From NCBI RefSeq assembly GCF_016924755.1, contig NZ_JAFFJX010000001.1, positions 992,001 through 1,056,000 of the forward strand: DNA of 64,000 nucleotides. The letters run 5' to 3'. Made by a program: the position numbers and the translations under genes. Positions 1 through 9,347 of the stretch are shown one piece after another. This stretch comes from Longitalea arenae. GTDB taxonomy: Bacteria; Bacteroidota; Bacteroidia; Chitinophagales; Chitinophagaceae. Within the stretch, counting starts at the first letter, position 1; each line of letters starts with the position of its first letter. The notes under the pieces are model-generated. The model made no database searches. It was not told the DNA's origin and saw nothing but the letters and a program-made list of their open reading frames with translations.

Positions 1-3000
1 TTCGCCGGGTTCCAGTTGAAGGGTCTTTTTACCTTCCAGGGCAGCCGCCAGCACTTTTTTGCGCTGGTCGATGAGGTTGCTGATAGCGGCTAGCAGGAAA
101 TCGTGCCGGAAAGGTTTGGTGATATAATAATCGGCGCCGTATTTCAGTCCTTCGATCTGGCTTTCAATGGCGCTTTTGGCGGTCAGTAAAATTACGGGGA
201 TATGACTGGTGGCCAGGGTATTTTTTACTTTATCCAGTAATTGAATGCCGTCCATTTTAGGCATCATGATATCGCTGAGGATGAGATCGGGCTGCCATTC
301 CAGCGCTTTGGCCAGGCCTTCTTCGCCATTGCTGGCTACCTCTACGCGGTAGCTGCTGGTTAACTGCGCTTTCAAAAAGGCCTGCAGGTCGGTATTGTCT
401 TCTACTACTAATAAAAGCGGTTGATTAGCGCCGGAAGATGGGCTTGCTGTTGTTGTAACCGGGGGTTGCGATTGGTAACCGGCCAGCATATCGCCTGCTT
501 CGGCCTGGGCCAGGAAGGCTGCTGTCGTTTTTTGCGCCGGGCCCTTACCGACGGGCAGGGTTATGGTCACGGTCAAACCGCCGTCTTCATTGTTACGGGC
601 ATTTATATTTCCCCCATGCAGGGTGATCATTTCTCTCGAAAGCGCCAGCCCGATGCCCGTGCCTTTCATTTGTTTGCCATCGCTTCCCTGTTCTTCATAG
701 AACAGTTCAAAGATTTTATCCAGCAAATGCGGTGGAACGCCTTTGCCCTGGTCGCAAACATCTATTTGTATCCGCTGCTGTTGCGGCAACAAGCCAATAA
801 ACACCCGGATGGATCTACCTTCCGGCGTAAATTTGAACGCATTGGCCACCAGGTTATAAATGACCGTTTCTACTTTGTCAAGATCCAGCCAGGCATCGAT
901 GACCGGTGCATCGCTTATCACCTGGAAGTCGATCATTTTCTCCCGCGCCAGCTCCAGAAAATATTCGCCAATGCTTTTTACAAAGGATACCACTTCCACC
1001 TTCGAAGGATGAATGACCGCTTTACCGCTTTGCAGTTTCCGCAGATCGAGCAGCTGGTTCACGAAGCGCGCCATGCGGTTTGCATTTTTGCGCACCACTT
1101 CTACATACTGGCGGCTTTGCGCACTCAGGTTATTCTGTTTACCGATCTCTTCAATAGGATTCAGGATCAGGGTCAGCGGCGTGCGGAGTTCATGCGATAC
1201 GTTGGTAAAGAAGTTCAGCTTCAGCTCGGCCAGTTTTTTCTCTACCGCTATGCGGTGGCGTAGGCGCAGCATCGTGAGGGCTGCCCGCCGCACGATCCCG
1301 ATGATGATGGCCGCTATGAAAATATAGATTAAATAAGCCCACCAGGTCTTCCACCAGGGTGGTAAAATGGTAATGCGCATGCTTTTCACCGGTATATTGC
1401 TATACAGTTCCTGGTTGGTACATTTCACCTCGAACACATAATCACCGGGTGGCAGGTTGGTATAGGTAGCCCGGCGTTCACTGCGGTTGTAATGCCAGCC
1501 GGTATCGAAGCCCTGCAGGCGGTAGGCGTACGATTGTTTGTCGCTCGACCGGTAGTCGAGCACCACATAATCGATGCTGATGATGTTTTGGTGATGCTGC
1601 AGGGTCAATTCGCTGGTATGGTTCACCGAATGGCTGAGAATATTGGTCTTGTCGCCCGCAACTATATCGGTATTGTTGATCTGCAGGTTGGTCAATGCGA
1701 TGCCGGCATGGATCGGATGATCTGTTATGGCGGCCGGGTCGAAGGTCAGGTACCCTTTGATGGTACCGAAGACCAGCCGGCCGTCGAGCCGGCGTACACC
1801 GGATGCTTCTGAAAATGCGAAGTTCGGCACGCCGTCGTAAGAGTTGTAATTGCGAAAGATCTTGCGTTGCAGATCAAAGCGCGAAAGACCGGTTTGGGTG
1901 GCGATCCATAAATGATGGTTATTATCTTCCATGCAACTTACCAGGTAATCATTCGGCAAACCATCCTGCGTGGTGTAGACCTGGAATTGTAAACCCTTCC
2001 TGGGATCATCGCCCATGGCCATACTCAAACCGCCGCCTGCAGTGGCCAGCCACATGGTGTTGCGCGAGTCGCGATAGATATACTGGATATCATTATTGCC
2101 GAGGCTATGCGGATCGCCGGGCACTTTCTGATACATGGTATAGGTAAAACGATCCCGATTGCTGGTGTTCAGAATGAGCAGGCCATCGGTAGTGCCCAGC
2201 CAGAGATTATCGTGTTTATCCACGGCCATATGCCTGATCTTGCGGAAGATATGGGCGGGATAGTCGCGTAAAGCGTTTTTGTCATGTACAAAATGAACGC
2301 GTTCGCCTTCGCTGACGGCCTGGCTCAGGCCATTTTCAAAACTGCCTACCCAAATACGGCCGGCCTTATCTTCCAGCAATGCATAGATCTCATTGTTGCT
2401 GAGACTGGTGGGGTCATTGGGATCGTGCATGTAATGGTAGAGCTTATACCTGGTTTCTTCTTTATTGAGCGGAACGGCTTTGTACAAGCCATGCTTTTTA
2501 GTGCCCAGCCAAACGGCGCCGGTGCGGTCCTGCATGATGGAATAGACCAGTCCAAACCCCTGCGGCGGCATATTCACAAAGAGCTTATCCAGGTCTTTAC
2601 CATTTTGGCGTACATACAAATTGCCGCCTTTGGCGCCGATCCATAAGCGCTTTTTGCGGTCTTCCCATAATCCACGCACCTCATTGTCGCTTATAAATGC
2701 CGCGGGGTTCATCAGCAGCTGCTGTTCAAACGGATTACGCTGAAAAGTTATTTTTTCAATGCCCCGTTCAATGGTGCGCAGCCATAAGATGCCAGAGGGT
2801 TCGTAGTATAATGAATTAACGATATTGGAGAATTGTTTATCGGGTGCGTTTGGTTCGTTGTAGAAATATGCCACCTTATCGGTCAGCGAGTCATAATACC
2901 CAAAGCCGCCGCCTTTCAAATTCACCCATACCCGGTTTTCCTTATCTTCAAAAACGGTGAAATGATCGCCCGAATAATTGTATTTCGCATTGTTCTTCTG

Positions 3001-4050
3001 GCGATAGGTTTTCCGGTTGCCCGTAACCGGGTTCAACCTGATCACGCCTTCCTTATGCGGTTCTATCCAAAGATGGCCCGACTTGTCTTCGTACATCGAG
3101 GACAATGGGTTCTGCGCATCATTGATCAATGTAACAGGAGCCGCAGGGGTATAACCTGCCAGATCCATTACCAGCAATTCACCGCCTTCAGTGCTGGCAT
3201 ATAACTTTGTACCGGCCTTGTTGAAGAGTAAAGTATGAATGGCTGACCGGCTGATTGCATAGCGGTTTATGCTTCCATCAGGCTTCATGGTAAATACCTG
3301 GCCATCGCTGGTACCAAAGAAAGGCTGCTCTTCCTTGCCAAGCGTGGCTACCGTGGTAAATGCAACGTTGGTTGGAAATGTTTTATCGGTCACATTTTTA
3401 TAAACCCCTTTCTCATCCCGTTTCAGACAAACCAAACCCTTATGCGTACCCAGCCAAATGATACCATTCTTCATTTCTTTCAGGAACTCAATATGGTTGC
3501 CGGGCAGGTTGAATGGAGCAGGCATGCCTTCCTGGTAAGTATAGTAACCAGATGAATCGGCTTGCGGGGCAGTAACCAGCAGCAAACCTTCGTGCAGGGT
3601 CTCGATCCATACTCTGCCATTGCTGGTGGAAAGAATGCGCCGGAATGCATACTTGCTGCGGGGCGGCAGCTTGAGAATGGAAGAGATCGGCAGCAGTTTT
3701 TCGGTGCGTTTGTTAAAGCGGTATACCTGCCCGTCATAGGCCATGATCCATAATTGCAGAAAATCGTCTTCTACGATCTGGTCGATCCGGTGGCTTTTTA
3801 AATAAGAGGCATCGCCGGGCGATGATTTGTAAGAGACGAACCGTTGGCCATCGAAACGATTGATGCCGTTCCAGGTGCCGAACCACATAAACCCTTCGCG
3901 GTCCTTAAAAATGCAGTTGATAATACCGTGTGAGAGCCCGTCTTCCGTTGAATAGTGGTCAATTTTACCTTTAGGTTGGGCAACTAGTTTTCCTATAGCA
4001 AGTACCTGCAATACCAACAGGCAACAGAAGTATCTGGCAATCATTATCAT
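1..4050 (-). CDS. Hybrid two-component system sensor/regulator (HTCS), C-terminus beyond the left edge
   Basis: One uninterrupted minus-strand frame covers the whole interval. Reading from the start there is a signal peptide, then a long periplasmic beta-propeller of Reg_prop repeats opening with the typical EDGLSHGIINCIF and GFMWFGTWNGINRFDG blocks, a Y_Y_Y domain, one membrane segment near residue 900, a histidine kinase with H-box NVSHELRTPL (His near 953) and ATP motifs DQGKG and GTGIGL, and a receiver with phosphoacceptor Asp near 1260 in LILSDIMMPKMDG and the conserved Lys in YYITKPF. The AraC-type output domain expected in this family is cut off. HTCS proteins sense glycan fragments in the periplasm and switch on polysaccharide utilisation genes; the target locus probably lies to the left. 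Two in-frame ATGs (4050 and 4044) compete as start. Confidence 0.93.
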   Translation of the reverse strand, partial: MIMIARYFCCLLVLQVLAIGKLVAQPKGKIDHYSTEDGLSHGIINCIFKDREGFMWFGTWNGINRFDGQRFVSYKSSPGDASYLKSHRIDQIVEDDFLQLWIMAYDGQVYRFNKRTEKLLPISSILKLPPRSKYAFRRILSTSNGRVWIETLHEGLLLVTAPQADSSGYYTYQEGMPAPFNLPGNHIEFLKEMKNGIIWLGTHKGLVCLKRDEKGVYKNVTDKTFPTNVAFTTVATLGKEEQPFFGTSDGQVFTMKPDGSINRYAISRSAIHTLLFNKAGTKLYASTEGGELLVMDLAGYTPAAPVTLINDAQNPLSSMYEDKSGHLWIEPHKEGVIRLNPVTGNRKTYRQKNNAKYNYSGDHFTVFEDKENRVWVNLKGGGFGYYDSLTDKVAYFYNEPNAPDKQFSNIVNSLYYEPSGILWLRTIERGIEKITFQRNPFEQQLLMNPAAFISDNEVRGLWEDRKKRLWIGAKGGNLYVRQNGKDLDKLFVNMPPQGFGLVYSIMQDRTGAVWLGTKKHGLYKAVPLNKEETRYKLYHYMHDPNDPTSLSNNEIYALLEDKAGRIWVGSFENGLSQAVSEGERVHFVHDKNALRDYPAHIFRKIRHMAVDKHDNLWLGTTDGLLILNTSNRDRFTYTMYQKVPGDPHSLGNNDIQYIYRDSRNTMWLATAGGGLSMAMGDDPRKGLQFQVYTTQDGLPNDYLVSCMEDNNHHLWIATQTGLSRFDLQRKIFRNYNSYDGVPNFAFSEASGVRRLDGRLVFGTIKGYLTFDPAAITDHPIHAGIALTNLQINNTDIVAGDKTNILSHSVNHTSELTLQHHQNIISIDYVVLDYRSSDKQSYAYRLQGFDTGWHYNRSERRATYTNLPPGDYVFEVKCTNQELYSNIPVKSMRITILPPWWKTWWAYLIYIFIAAIIIGIVRRAALTMLRLRHRIAVEKKLAELKLNFFTNVSHELRTPLTLILNPIEEIGKQNNLSAQSRQYVEVVRKNANRMARFVNQLLDLRKLQSGKAVIHPSKVEVVSFVKSIGEYFLELAREKMIDFQVISDAPVIDAWLDLDKVETVIYNLVANAFKFTPEGRSIRVFIGLLPQQQRIQIDVCDQGKGVPPHLLDKIFELFYEEQGSDGKQMKGTGIGLALSREMITLHGGNINARNNEDGGLTVTITLPVGKGPAQKTTAAFLAQAEAGDMLAGYQSQPPVTTTASPSSGANQPLLLVVEDNTDLQAFLKAQLTSSYRVEVASNGEEGLAKALEWQPDLILSDIMMPKMDGIQLLDKVKNTLATSHIPVILLTAKSAIESQIEGLKYGADYYITKPFRHDFLLAAISNLIDQRKKVLAAALEGKKTLQLEPGE

Positions 4051-4228
4051 AACACTATACAAACGAGCAGGCCGTTTAAGCGGTTAGCCTGGTTAACAAC
4101 GCTGTGAATGTACCAATTTACTTGTAAAAACTACCTTTTTAGAAGGGTATTTATGGTGCGGTAAGGGAATCTAAGTATTGGGGAATGATTATCAACAAAA
4201 AATAAGAAATTGCCGGGGAATTGTTAGT

Positions 4229-5665
4229 ATGTTATTGACCATTACATCTACCCATCAGCCTGCTGCTGACCTGAGCTATTTGTTGCATAAACATCCCGAC
4301 AAAGTGCACCAGATAGATCTGTCTACCGGTTCAGCCTATATATTTTACCCGGAGGTTTCTGCGGGTAAATGCACCGTTTGTTTATTACTCGACATTGATC
4401 CGATTGGTTTGGTAAGGCGGAGCGGCGGACCGCGCGGCAATGATTTTGCCCTGGAGCAATATGTGAATGACCGGCCCTATGTGGCCAGCTCTTTCATGAG
4501 CGCCGCAATTGTAAAAGCATTTTCCACTGCCATGAACGGGCGCTGTAAAGACAAACCGGAGCTGGTTTCAGTTGCTATGCCTTTTGAGGTACAGATCGCC
4601 GCCATACCGGTAAGCGGCGGGGAAGCGGTACTGAAAGAACTGTTTGAACCGTTGGGATATACGATGGAACTGCAACGCCATCCGGTTGATCCGGCATTTC
4701 CCGAATGGGGCGAGAGCCGGTATTATACCCTTACGCTGAAAAATATACTTACCGTTCAGCAGTTATTATCACATCTGTACATTTTGATCCCCGTATGCGA
4801 CAACGATAAACATTACTGGATCGGTGAACATGAAATAGAAAAGCTGCTGGAGAAGGGAAAGGACTGGCTGGCTACGCATCCGGCGCGGGCATTGATCACC
4901 ATGCGTTACCTGAAACACCAGCGCAGCCTGGCGAACCAGGCCATGGAGATCCTGTTAAAAGATGAAATAAGCGGTGAAGAAGCTGAAAGCGGCTCGGAAA
5001 ATGCAGAACCCGAAGAGAAAAAACGCGTGCATGATCTGCGTTTGGAAGCGGTACGGGATGAACTGGTACAGGCAAATGCCAAAACCGTCGTTGACCTCGG
5101 CTGTGGGGAAGGCAAATTATTGAAACTGCTGCTGGCTGAAAAACAGTTTGAAACGATAGTGGGAATGGATGTAAGTTACCGGTGCCTGGAAATAGCCAAG
5201 GACAGATTGAAGTTGGATAAACTGCCGCTTGCCCAACAACAGCGCATCCGGCTGATGCAGGGCTCGCTGACCTATCGCGATGCGCGCATCGAAGGCTTTG
5301 ATGCTGCCGCCCTGGTAGAAGTGATCGAGCACCTCGACGAAGCGCGGCTGGCTGCTTTGGAAAAAGTTGTTTTCAGGTATGCGAAGCCGGTAGACGTGGT
5401 GATTACCACGCCGAATGCGGAATATAATAAGAAGTTTGACAAGCTGCAGGCCGGACAAATGCGTCACTCGGATCACCGTTTTGAATGGACCAGGGCCGAG
5501 TTTCAGCAATGGGGGAATCGCATTGCAGAAGAATACAATTACAGTGTACAATATAAACCAGTGGGAGAGGAGGATGCCGAAGTGGGCGCCCTGACGCAAA
5601 TGGCGGTGTTTACAACAAAACAAATGATCATCGGAAAGAACCGGTTTTTATCAAATGCCAAATAG
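4229..5665 (+). CDS. hen1: Bacterial Hen1, 3'-terminal RNA ribose 2'-O-methyltransferase
   Basis: The 478-residue protein has the bacterial Hen1 N-terminal domain (HQPAADLSYLLHKHPDK near the start, RSGGPRGNDFALEQYVNDRPY) followed by a charged linker and a C-terminal SAM methyltransferase with VVDLGCGEGKLL (about 287-298) and the metal-binding EVIEHLD (about 364-370), later His in DHRFEW. Hen1 methylates the 2'-OH at the 3' end of a cleaved RNA so that the repaired junction resists being cut again. The gene overlaps pnkp by 11 bases, so the two are translationally coupled, as is usual for this RNA-repair system. I start at the ATG at 4229 because the homologous region begins there; an earlier GTG/ATG-type extension to 4178 looks non-conserved. 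Acts in the cytoplasm on tRNAs cut by ribotoxins (family knowledge). Confidence 0.94.
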   Translation: MLLTITSTHQPAADLSYLLHKHPDKVHQIDLSTGSAYIFYPEVSAGKCTVCLLLDIDPIGLVRRSGGPRGNDFALEQYVNDRPYVASSFMSAAIVKAFSTAMNGRCKDKPELVSVAMPFEVQIAAIPVSGGEAVLKELFEPLGYTMELQRHPVDPAFPEWGESRYYTLTLKNILTVQQLLSHLYILIPVCDNDKHYWIGEHEIEKLLEKGKDWLATHPARALITMRYLKHQRSLANQAMEILLKDEISGEEAESGSENAEPEEKKRVHDLRLEAVRDELVQANAKTVVDLGCGEGKLLKLLLAEKQFETIVGMDVSYRCLEIAKDRLKLDKLPLAQQQRIRLMQGSLTYRDARIEGFDAAALVEVIEHLDEARLAALEKVVFRYAKPVDVVITTPNAEYNKKFDKLQAGQMRHSDHRFEWTRAEFQQWGNRIAEEYNYSVQYKPVGEEDAEVGALTQMAVFTTKQMIIGKNRFLSNAK

Positions 5666-8207
5666 AAACATACATATCCCGGAATTATCATTAGTCGTTT
5701 TAATAGGGGCTTCCAGTTCCGGTAAATCAACCTTTGCCCGGAAATTCTTTAAACCCACAGAGATCGTTTCCTCAGACCATTGCCGGGCGCTGGTAAGCGA
5801 TGATGAGAACAGCCTCGAAGCATCGACAGATGCGTTTGACCTGGCGCGTTTTATTACCGCCAAACGCCTGAAGGCGGGTTTATTGACGGTCATAGACGCT
5901 ACCAATGTGCAGGAGGGGGCGCGTAAAGACTGGGTAAGGCTGGCCCGCGAATACCATGTGCTGCCGGTAGCCATCGTGATCAATATGCCGGAGAAACTGT
6001 GCAGTGAGCGCAATAAGACCAGACCCGACCGCGATCTCGGTGGTCATGTAATACCGCAGCAGATCAGCCAGCTGAAAAGAAGTTTACGGCACCTGAAGCT
6101 GGAAGGTTTCCGCCATATCATAGAGTTCCGTACGCCTGAAGAAGTAGACGCGCTGGAAGCTATCATCCGTGATCCGCTGTACAATAATAAAAAACATGAG
6201 AAAGGCCCGCTGGATATTATCGGCGATGTGCATGGCTGTTATGACGAGCTGGTGGCCCTGGTAAAAGAACTGGGTTATGAAAATAAGGATGGATTGTACC
6301 AACATCCCGCCGGCCGCAAGCTGGTCTTTGTAGGCGACCTGGTAGATCGTGGACCCAATACACCCGGTGTATTAAGACTGGTAATGAACCAGGTGCATGC
6401 CGGCCTGGCCTATTGCGTTCCCGGTAATCATGATGCGAAATTACTCAAGTGGATGAATGGAAAAGAGGTGACCATCGCCCATGGCTTACAGGAATCCATT
6501 GACCAGTTGCAACAGGAGACGCCTGCATTCAGGGAGGAAGTGAAGAAATTCATTGACGGATTGGTGAGCCATTATGTATTTGATGATGGCAAACTGGTGG
6601 TGGCGCATGCCGGCTTACGTGAAGAAATGCATGGCCGCGGTTCAGGAGCTGTTCGTGAGTTTTGCATGTACGGAGAAACGACGGGCGAAATAGACGAGTA
6701 TGGTTTGCCGGTGCGGTATAACTGGGCGGCGGAATATAAGGGTAAGGCGATGGTGGTATATGGACATACGCCGGTACCCGAACCACAATGGTTGAACCGC
6801 ACCATCGATATTGATACTGGTTGCGTTTTTGGCGGTAAATTGACGGCCCTGCGTTACCCGGAAAAAGAGCTGGTATCGGTACCTGCGGCGCGGGAATACC
6901 GGGTGTCGAAACGACCCTTGCATCTTAATGCCAACGCACCGCTTACCCTGCAGCAGCAGCACGATGATGTGCTGGATCTTGCCGATGTAACCGGTAAACA
7001 CATTGTAGAGACTGCTTACGGTAATAAGATCACCATTCGCGAAGAGAATGCCATTGCCGCCCTTGAAGTGATGAGCCGTTTTGCGATCAATCCCAAATGG
7101 ATGATCTATCTGCCGCCTACGATGAGCCCTTCAGAAACGAGTAAACTGGATGGGTACCTCGAATATCCAACTGAAGCATTTGAGTATTATAAAACAGTGG
7201 GGGTAGAAAAGGTCATTTGTGAAGAAAAGCATATGGGGTCGCGGGTAGTGGTAATCGTAGGGCGCGATGAAAAAGCCATCTTACAAACATTCGGCATAGA
7301 AAAGGAAGGCATCGGTGTGGTGTATACCCGCACGGGAAGAAATTATTTTAACGATAAAAAAACCGAACAGGATTTCCTCTTGCTGGTGAATAATGCATTG
7401 GAACGATCCGGCTTTTATGACCGGTTTCAAACCAGTTGGGTTTGCCTGGATGCCGAGCTCATGCCCTGGAGCGCGAAAGCGCAGAGCCTGCTGGAATCAC
7501 AATACGGTTCAGTAGGCGCCGCCGCCACACAAGGATTATCAGGTGCTGTGGAAGCTTTGCAGCAGGCAGCCGTACGCAATGAAGCGGTGCTGCCTTTGCT
7601 GGAAAAATACAAATTGAAAAAAGAGCAAACCAATCAGTTCATCCATGCCTACCGGCGTTACTGTTGGCCGGTGCATAAGTTAACAGATTATAAACTCGCG
7701 CCTTTTCATATTCTGGCCACGGAAGGAAAGAGCTGGGTAGACCAATCGCATGAATGGCATATGGAGAATATTCAACAGCTCTGTGAAGCAGATCCGGCTG
7801 TCTTAATGGCTACGCCGTTCAGGACCGTTGATCTGAGTGACGAAGCTTCTATTCAAGAGGCAACAGACTGGTGGTTGTTTTTGACGGCAAAGGGCGGGGA
7901 AGGTATGGTGGTGAAACCATTTCACTATATTCATACCCATAAAAAAGGCCTGGTGCAGCCTGCGATCAAAATAAGAGGACAGGAATACCTGCGCATTATT
8001 TATGGGCCGGAGTATACCACACCGGAAAACCTGAACCGGTTAAAGTCGAGGGCGTTAGGCGCCAAGCGGTCACTGGCATTAAGGGAGTTTGCCCTGGGCG
8101 TGGAGGCACTGGAACGGTTCACCCGCAAAGAACCCCTGCGCCGGGTGCATGAATGTGTTTTTGGTGTATTGGCCCTGGAAAGTGAGCCGGTTGATCCAAG
8201 ATTATAA
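5655..8207 (+). CDS. pnkp: Polynucleotide kinase-phosphatase-ligase Pnkp (RNA repair)
   Basis: The 850-residue protein shows all three Pnkp modules in order. The kinase has the P-loop GASSSGKST at residues 18-26. The central binuclear metallophosphatase has GDVHGCYDEL (about 190), GDLVDRGP, GNHDAKL and YGHTPVP. The C-terminal ligase/adenylyltransferase has the nucleotidyl-lysine motif K525-HMGSR. It heals the 5'-OH and the 2',3'-cyclic phosphate of broken RNA and, together with Hen1, seals it. It overlaps the end of hen1, giving an operon of two. Length is normal for bacterial Pnkp and I see no damage. No separate Rnl or toxin gene lies next to it. Confidence 0.95.
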   Translation: MPNRNIHIPELSLVVLIGASSSGKSTFARKFFKPTEIVSSDHCRALVSDDENSLEASTDAFDLARFITAKRLKAGLLTVIDATNVQEGARKDWVRLAREYHVLPVAIVINMPEKLCSERNKTRPDRDLGGHVIPQQISQLKRSLRHLKLEGFRHIIEFRTPEEVDALEAIIRDPLYNNKKHEKGPLDIIGDVHGCYDELVALVKELGYENKDGLYQHPAGRKLVFVGDLVDRGPNTPGVLRLVMNQVHAGLAYCVPGNHDAKLLKWMNGKEVTIAHGLQESIDQLQQETPAFREEVKKFIDGLVSHYVFDDGKLVVAHAGLREEMHGRGSGAVREFCMYGETTGEIDEYGLPVRYNWAAEYKGKAMVVYGHTPVPEPQWLNRTIDIDTGCVFGGKLTALRYPEKELVSVPAAREYRVSKRPLHLNANAPLTLQQQHDDVLDLADVTGKHIVETAYGNKITIREENAIAALEVMSRFAINPKWMIYLPPTMSPSETSKLDGYLEYPTEAFEYYKTVGVEKVICEEKHMGSRVVVIVGRDEKAILQTFGIEKEGIGVVYTRTGRNYFNDKKTEQDFLLLVNNALERSGFYDRFQTSWVCLDAELMPWSAKAQSLLESQYGSVGAAATQGLSGAVEALQQAAVRNEAVLPLLEKYKLKKEQTNQFIHAYRRYCWPVHKLTDYKLAPFHILATEGKSWVDQSHEWHMENIQQLCEADPAVLMATPFRTVDLSDEASIQEATDWWLFLTAKGGEGMVVKPFHYIHTHKKGLVQPAIKIRGQEYLRIIYGPEYTTPENLNRLKSRALGAKRSLALREFALGVEALERFTRKEPLRRVHECVFGVLALESEPVDPRL

Positions 8208-8257
8208 ATGGAAGAACAGTTCCTGTTTTTGATTGTTGTGCTTTTTAACAAGTCGTC

Positions 8258-9241
8258 ATGAAATATCTACACCCCGCTATAAAGGAAGGTAAGAAGTTTT
8301 TGAACCCGGTTCCAACCAGGGTGGGCACAGGATCAATAGCCGGCGTATTATGGAAGTACATCACCAATAAGGCAGAGACGACGCCTAAAAAACATTTAGG
8401 TCCATTTACGACAAACTTTTTACTATACCAGGAAGCGCCGCCTTCGGGTTTACGCATCACCTGGCTGGGGCATTCCAGCCTCTTGATAGAGATCGAGGGT
8501 TTGCGAATTTTGACGGATCCGGTCTTCAGCAAACGCGCTTCTTTTTCTAAACGCATTGGCCCGAAAAGATTTTATGACACGCCGTTGGCTGTGGCCAATA
8601 TGCCTACCCTGGATGCCGTCATCATTTCGCATGATCATTATGATCATCTCGACAAACAGGTCATTCAACAATTTGCCGCCATCGATGTGCCCTTTTATTG
8701 TTCATTAGGGGTTGGGCAATACCTGGTGCACTGGGGGATCCGAAAGGCAAGGATCACGGAAATGAACTGGATGGACAAAGCGCGCATTGCTGACCGTTGT
8801 GAGATCACCGCCCTGCCGGCCAGGCATTTTTCGGGCAGAAGTTTATTCAACCGGTTTGAAACGCTTTGGTCATCATTTGCTATAAAAACAACTGACCATA
8901 GTATTTACTATGGCGCCGATTCCGGCTGGTATGATGGTTTTTATGAAATTGGCGAAGCCTTCGGGCCCTTTGATCTGACCATGCTGGAAACAGGCGCTTA
9001 CAATACAGACTGGGCCGATATTCATATGGGGCCCGATAATGCGGTAAAGGCGCATTTGGCATTAAAAGGTAAACTCATGATGCCCATACACTGGGGCACT
9101 TTCAACCTGGCCTTGCATGCCTGGAACGAACCCATCGAAAGACTGTTGCAACTAGCCGCTGAAAAGAATATTCCCCTGTTTCTGCCTGCTCCCGGTGAGC
9201 CCACGGTGGTTAGTAATTATAACTCCCACTGGTGGGAATGA
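8258..9241 (+). CDS. Metallo-beta-lactamase-fold hydrolase, UlaG/NAPE-PLD-like
   Basis: This 327-residue protein carries the zinc-binding HxHxDH signature in SHDHYDHLDK (about residues 122-131), preceded by TWLGHSSLLIEIEG and LTDPVF, and later PARHFSGRS, GADSGW, and MPIHWGTF. These blocks place it in the UlaG-like/N-acyl-phosphatidylethanolamine phospholipase D-like branch of the superfamily. No signal peptide is obvious, although such Bacteroidota proteins are often annotated only as MBL-fold hydrolases, and the substrate cannot be told from sequence. It follows pnkp by 50 bases in the same direction and could be co-transcribed, but a functional link to RNA repair is not evident. Confidence 0.85.
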   Translation: MKYLHPAIKEGKKFLNPVPTRVGTGSIAGVLWKYITNKAETTPKKHLGPFTTNFLLYQEAPPSGLRITWLGHSSLLIEIEGLRILTDPVFSKRASFSKRIGPKRFYDTPLAVANMPTLDAVIISHDHYDHLDKQVIQQFAAIDVPFYCSLGVGQYLVHWGIRKARITEMNWMDKARIADRCEITALPARHFSGRSLFNRFETLWSSFAIKTTDHSIYYGADSGWYDGFYEIGEAFGPFDLTMLETGAYNTDWADIHMGPDNAVKAHLALKGKLMMPIHWGTFNLALHAWNEPIERLLQLAAEKNIPLFLPAPGEPTVVSNYNSHWWE

Positions 9242-9347
9242 GCGCAAAAAACCACTACCATCCGGCATAAAAGGATCAGCGCATTTGCCGAAAGAGTGTT
9301 AAATTAAGGGTCAGTTACACCTTTCTAAAAGATTAAAAAAAAATGCC

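Noticed and set aside
421-1263. Large plus-strand frame at the left edge
   Set aside because: It is the antisense shadow of the HTCS gene; the minus frame shows kinase and receiver motifs.
5117-5623. 168-codon minus frame
   Set aside because: Lies wholly inside hen1 and has no family features.
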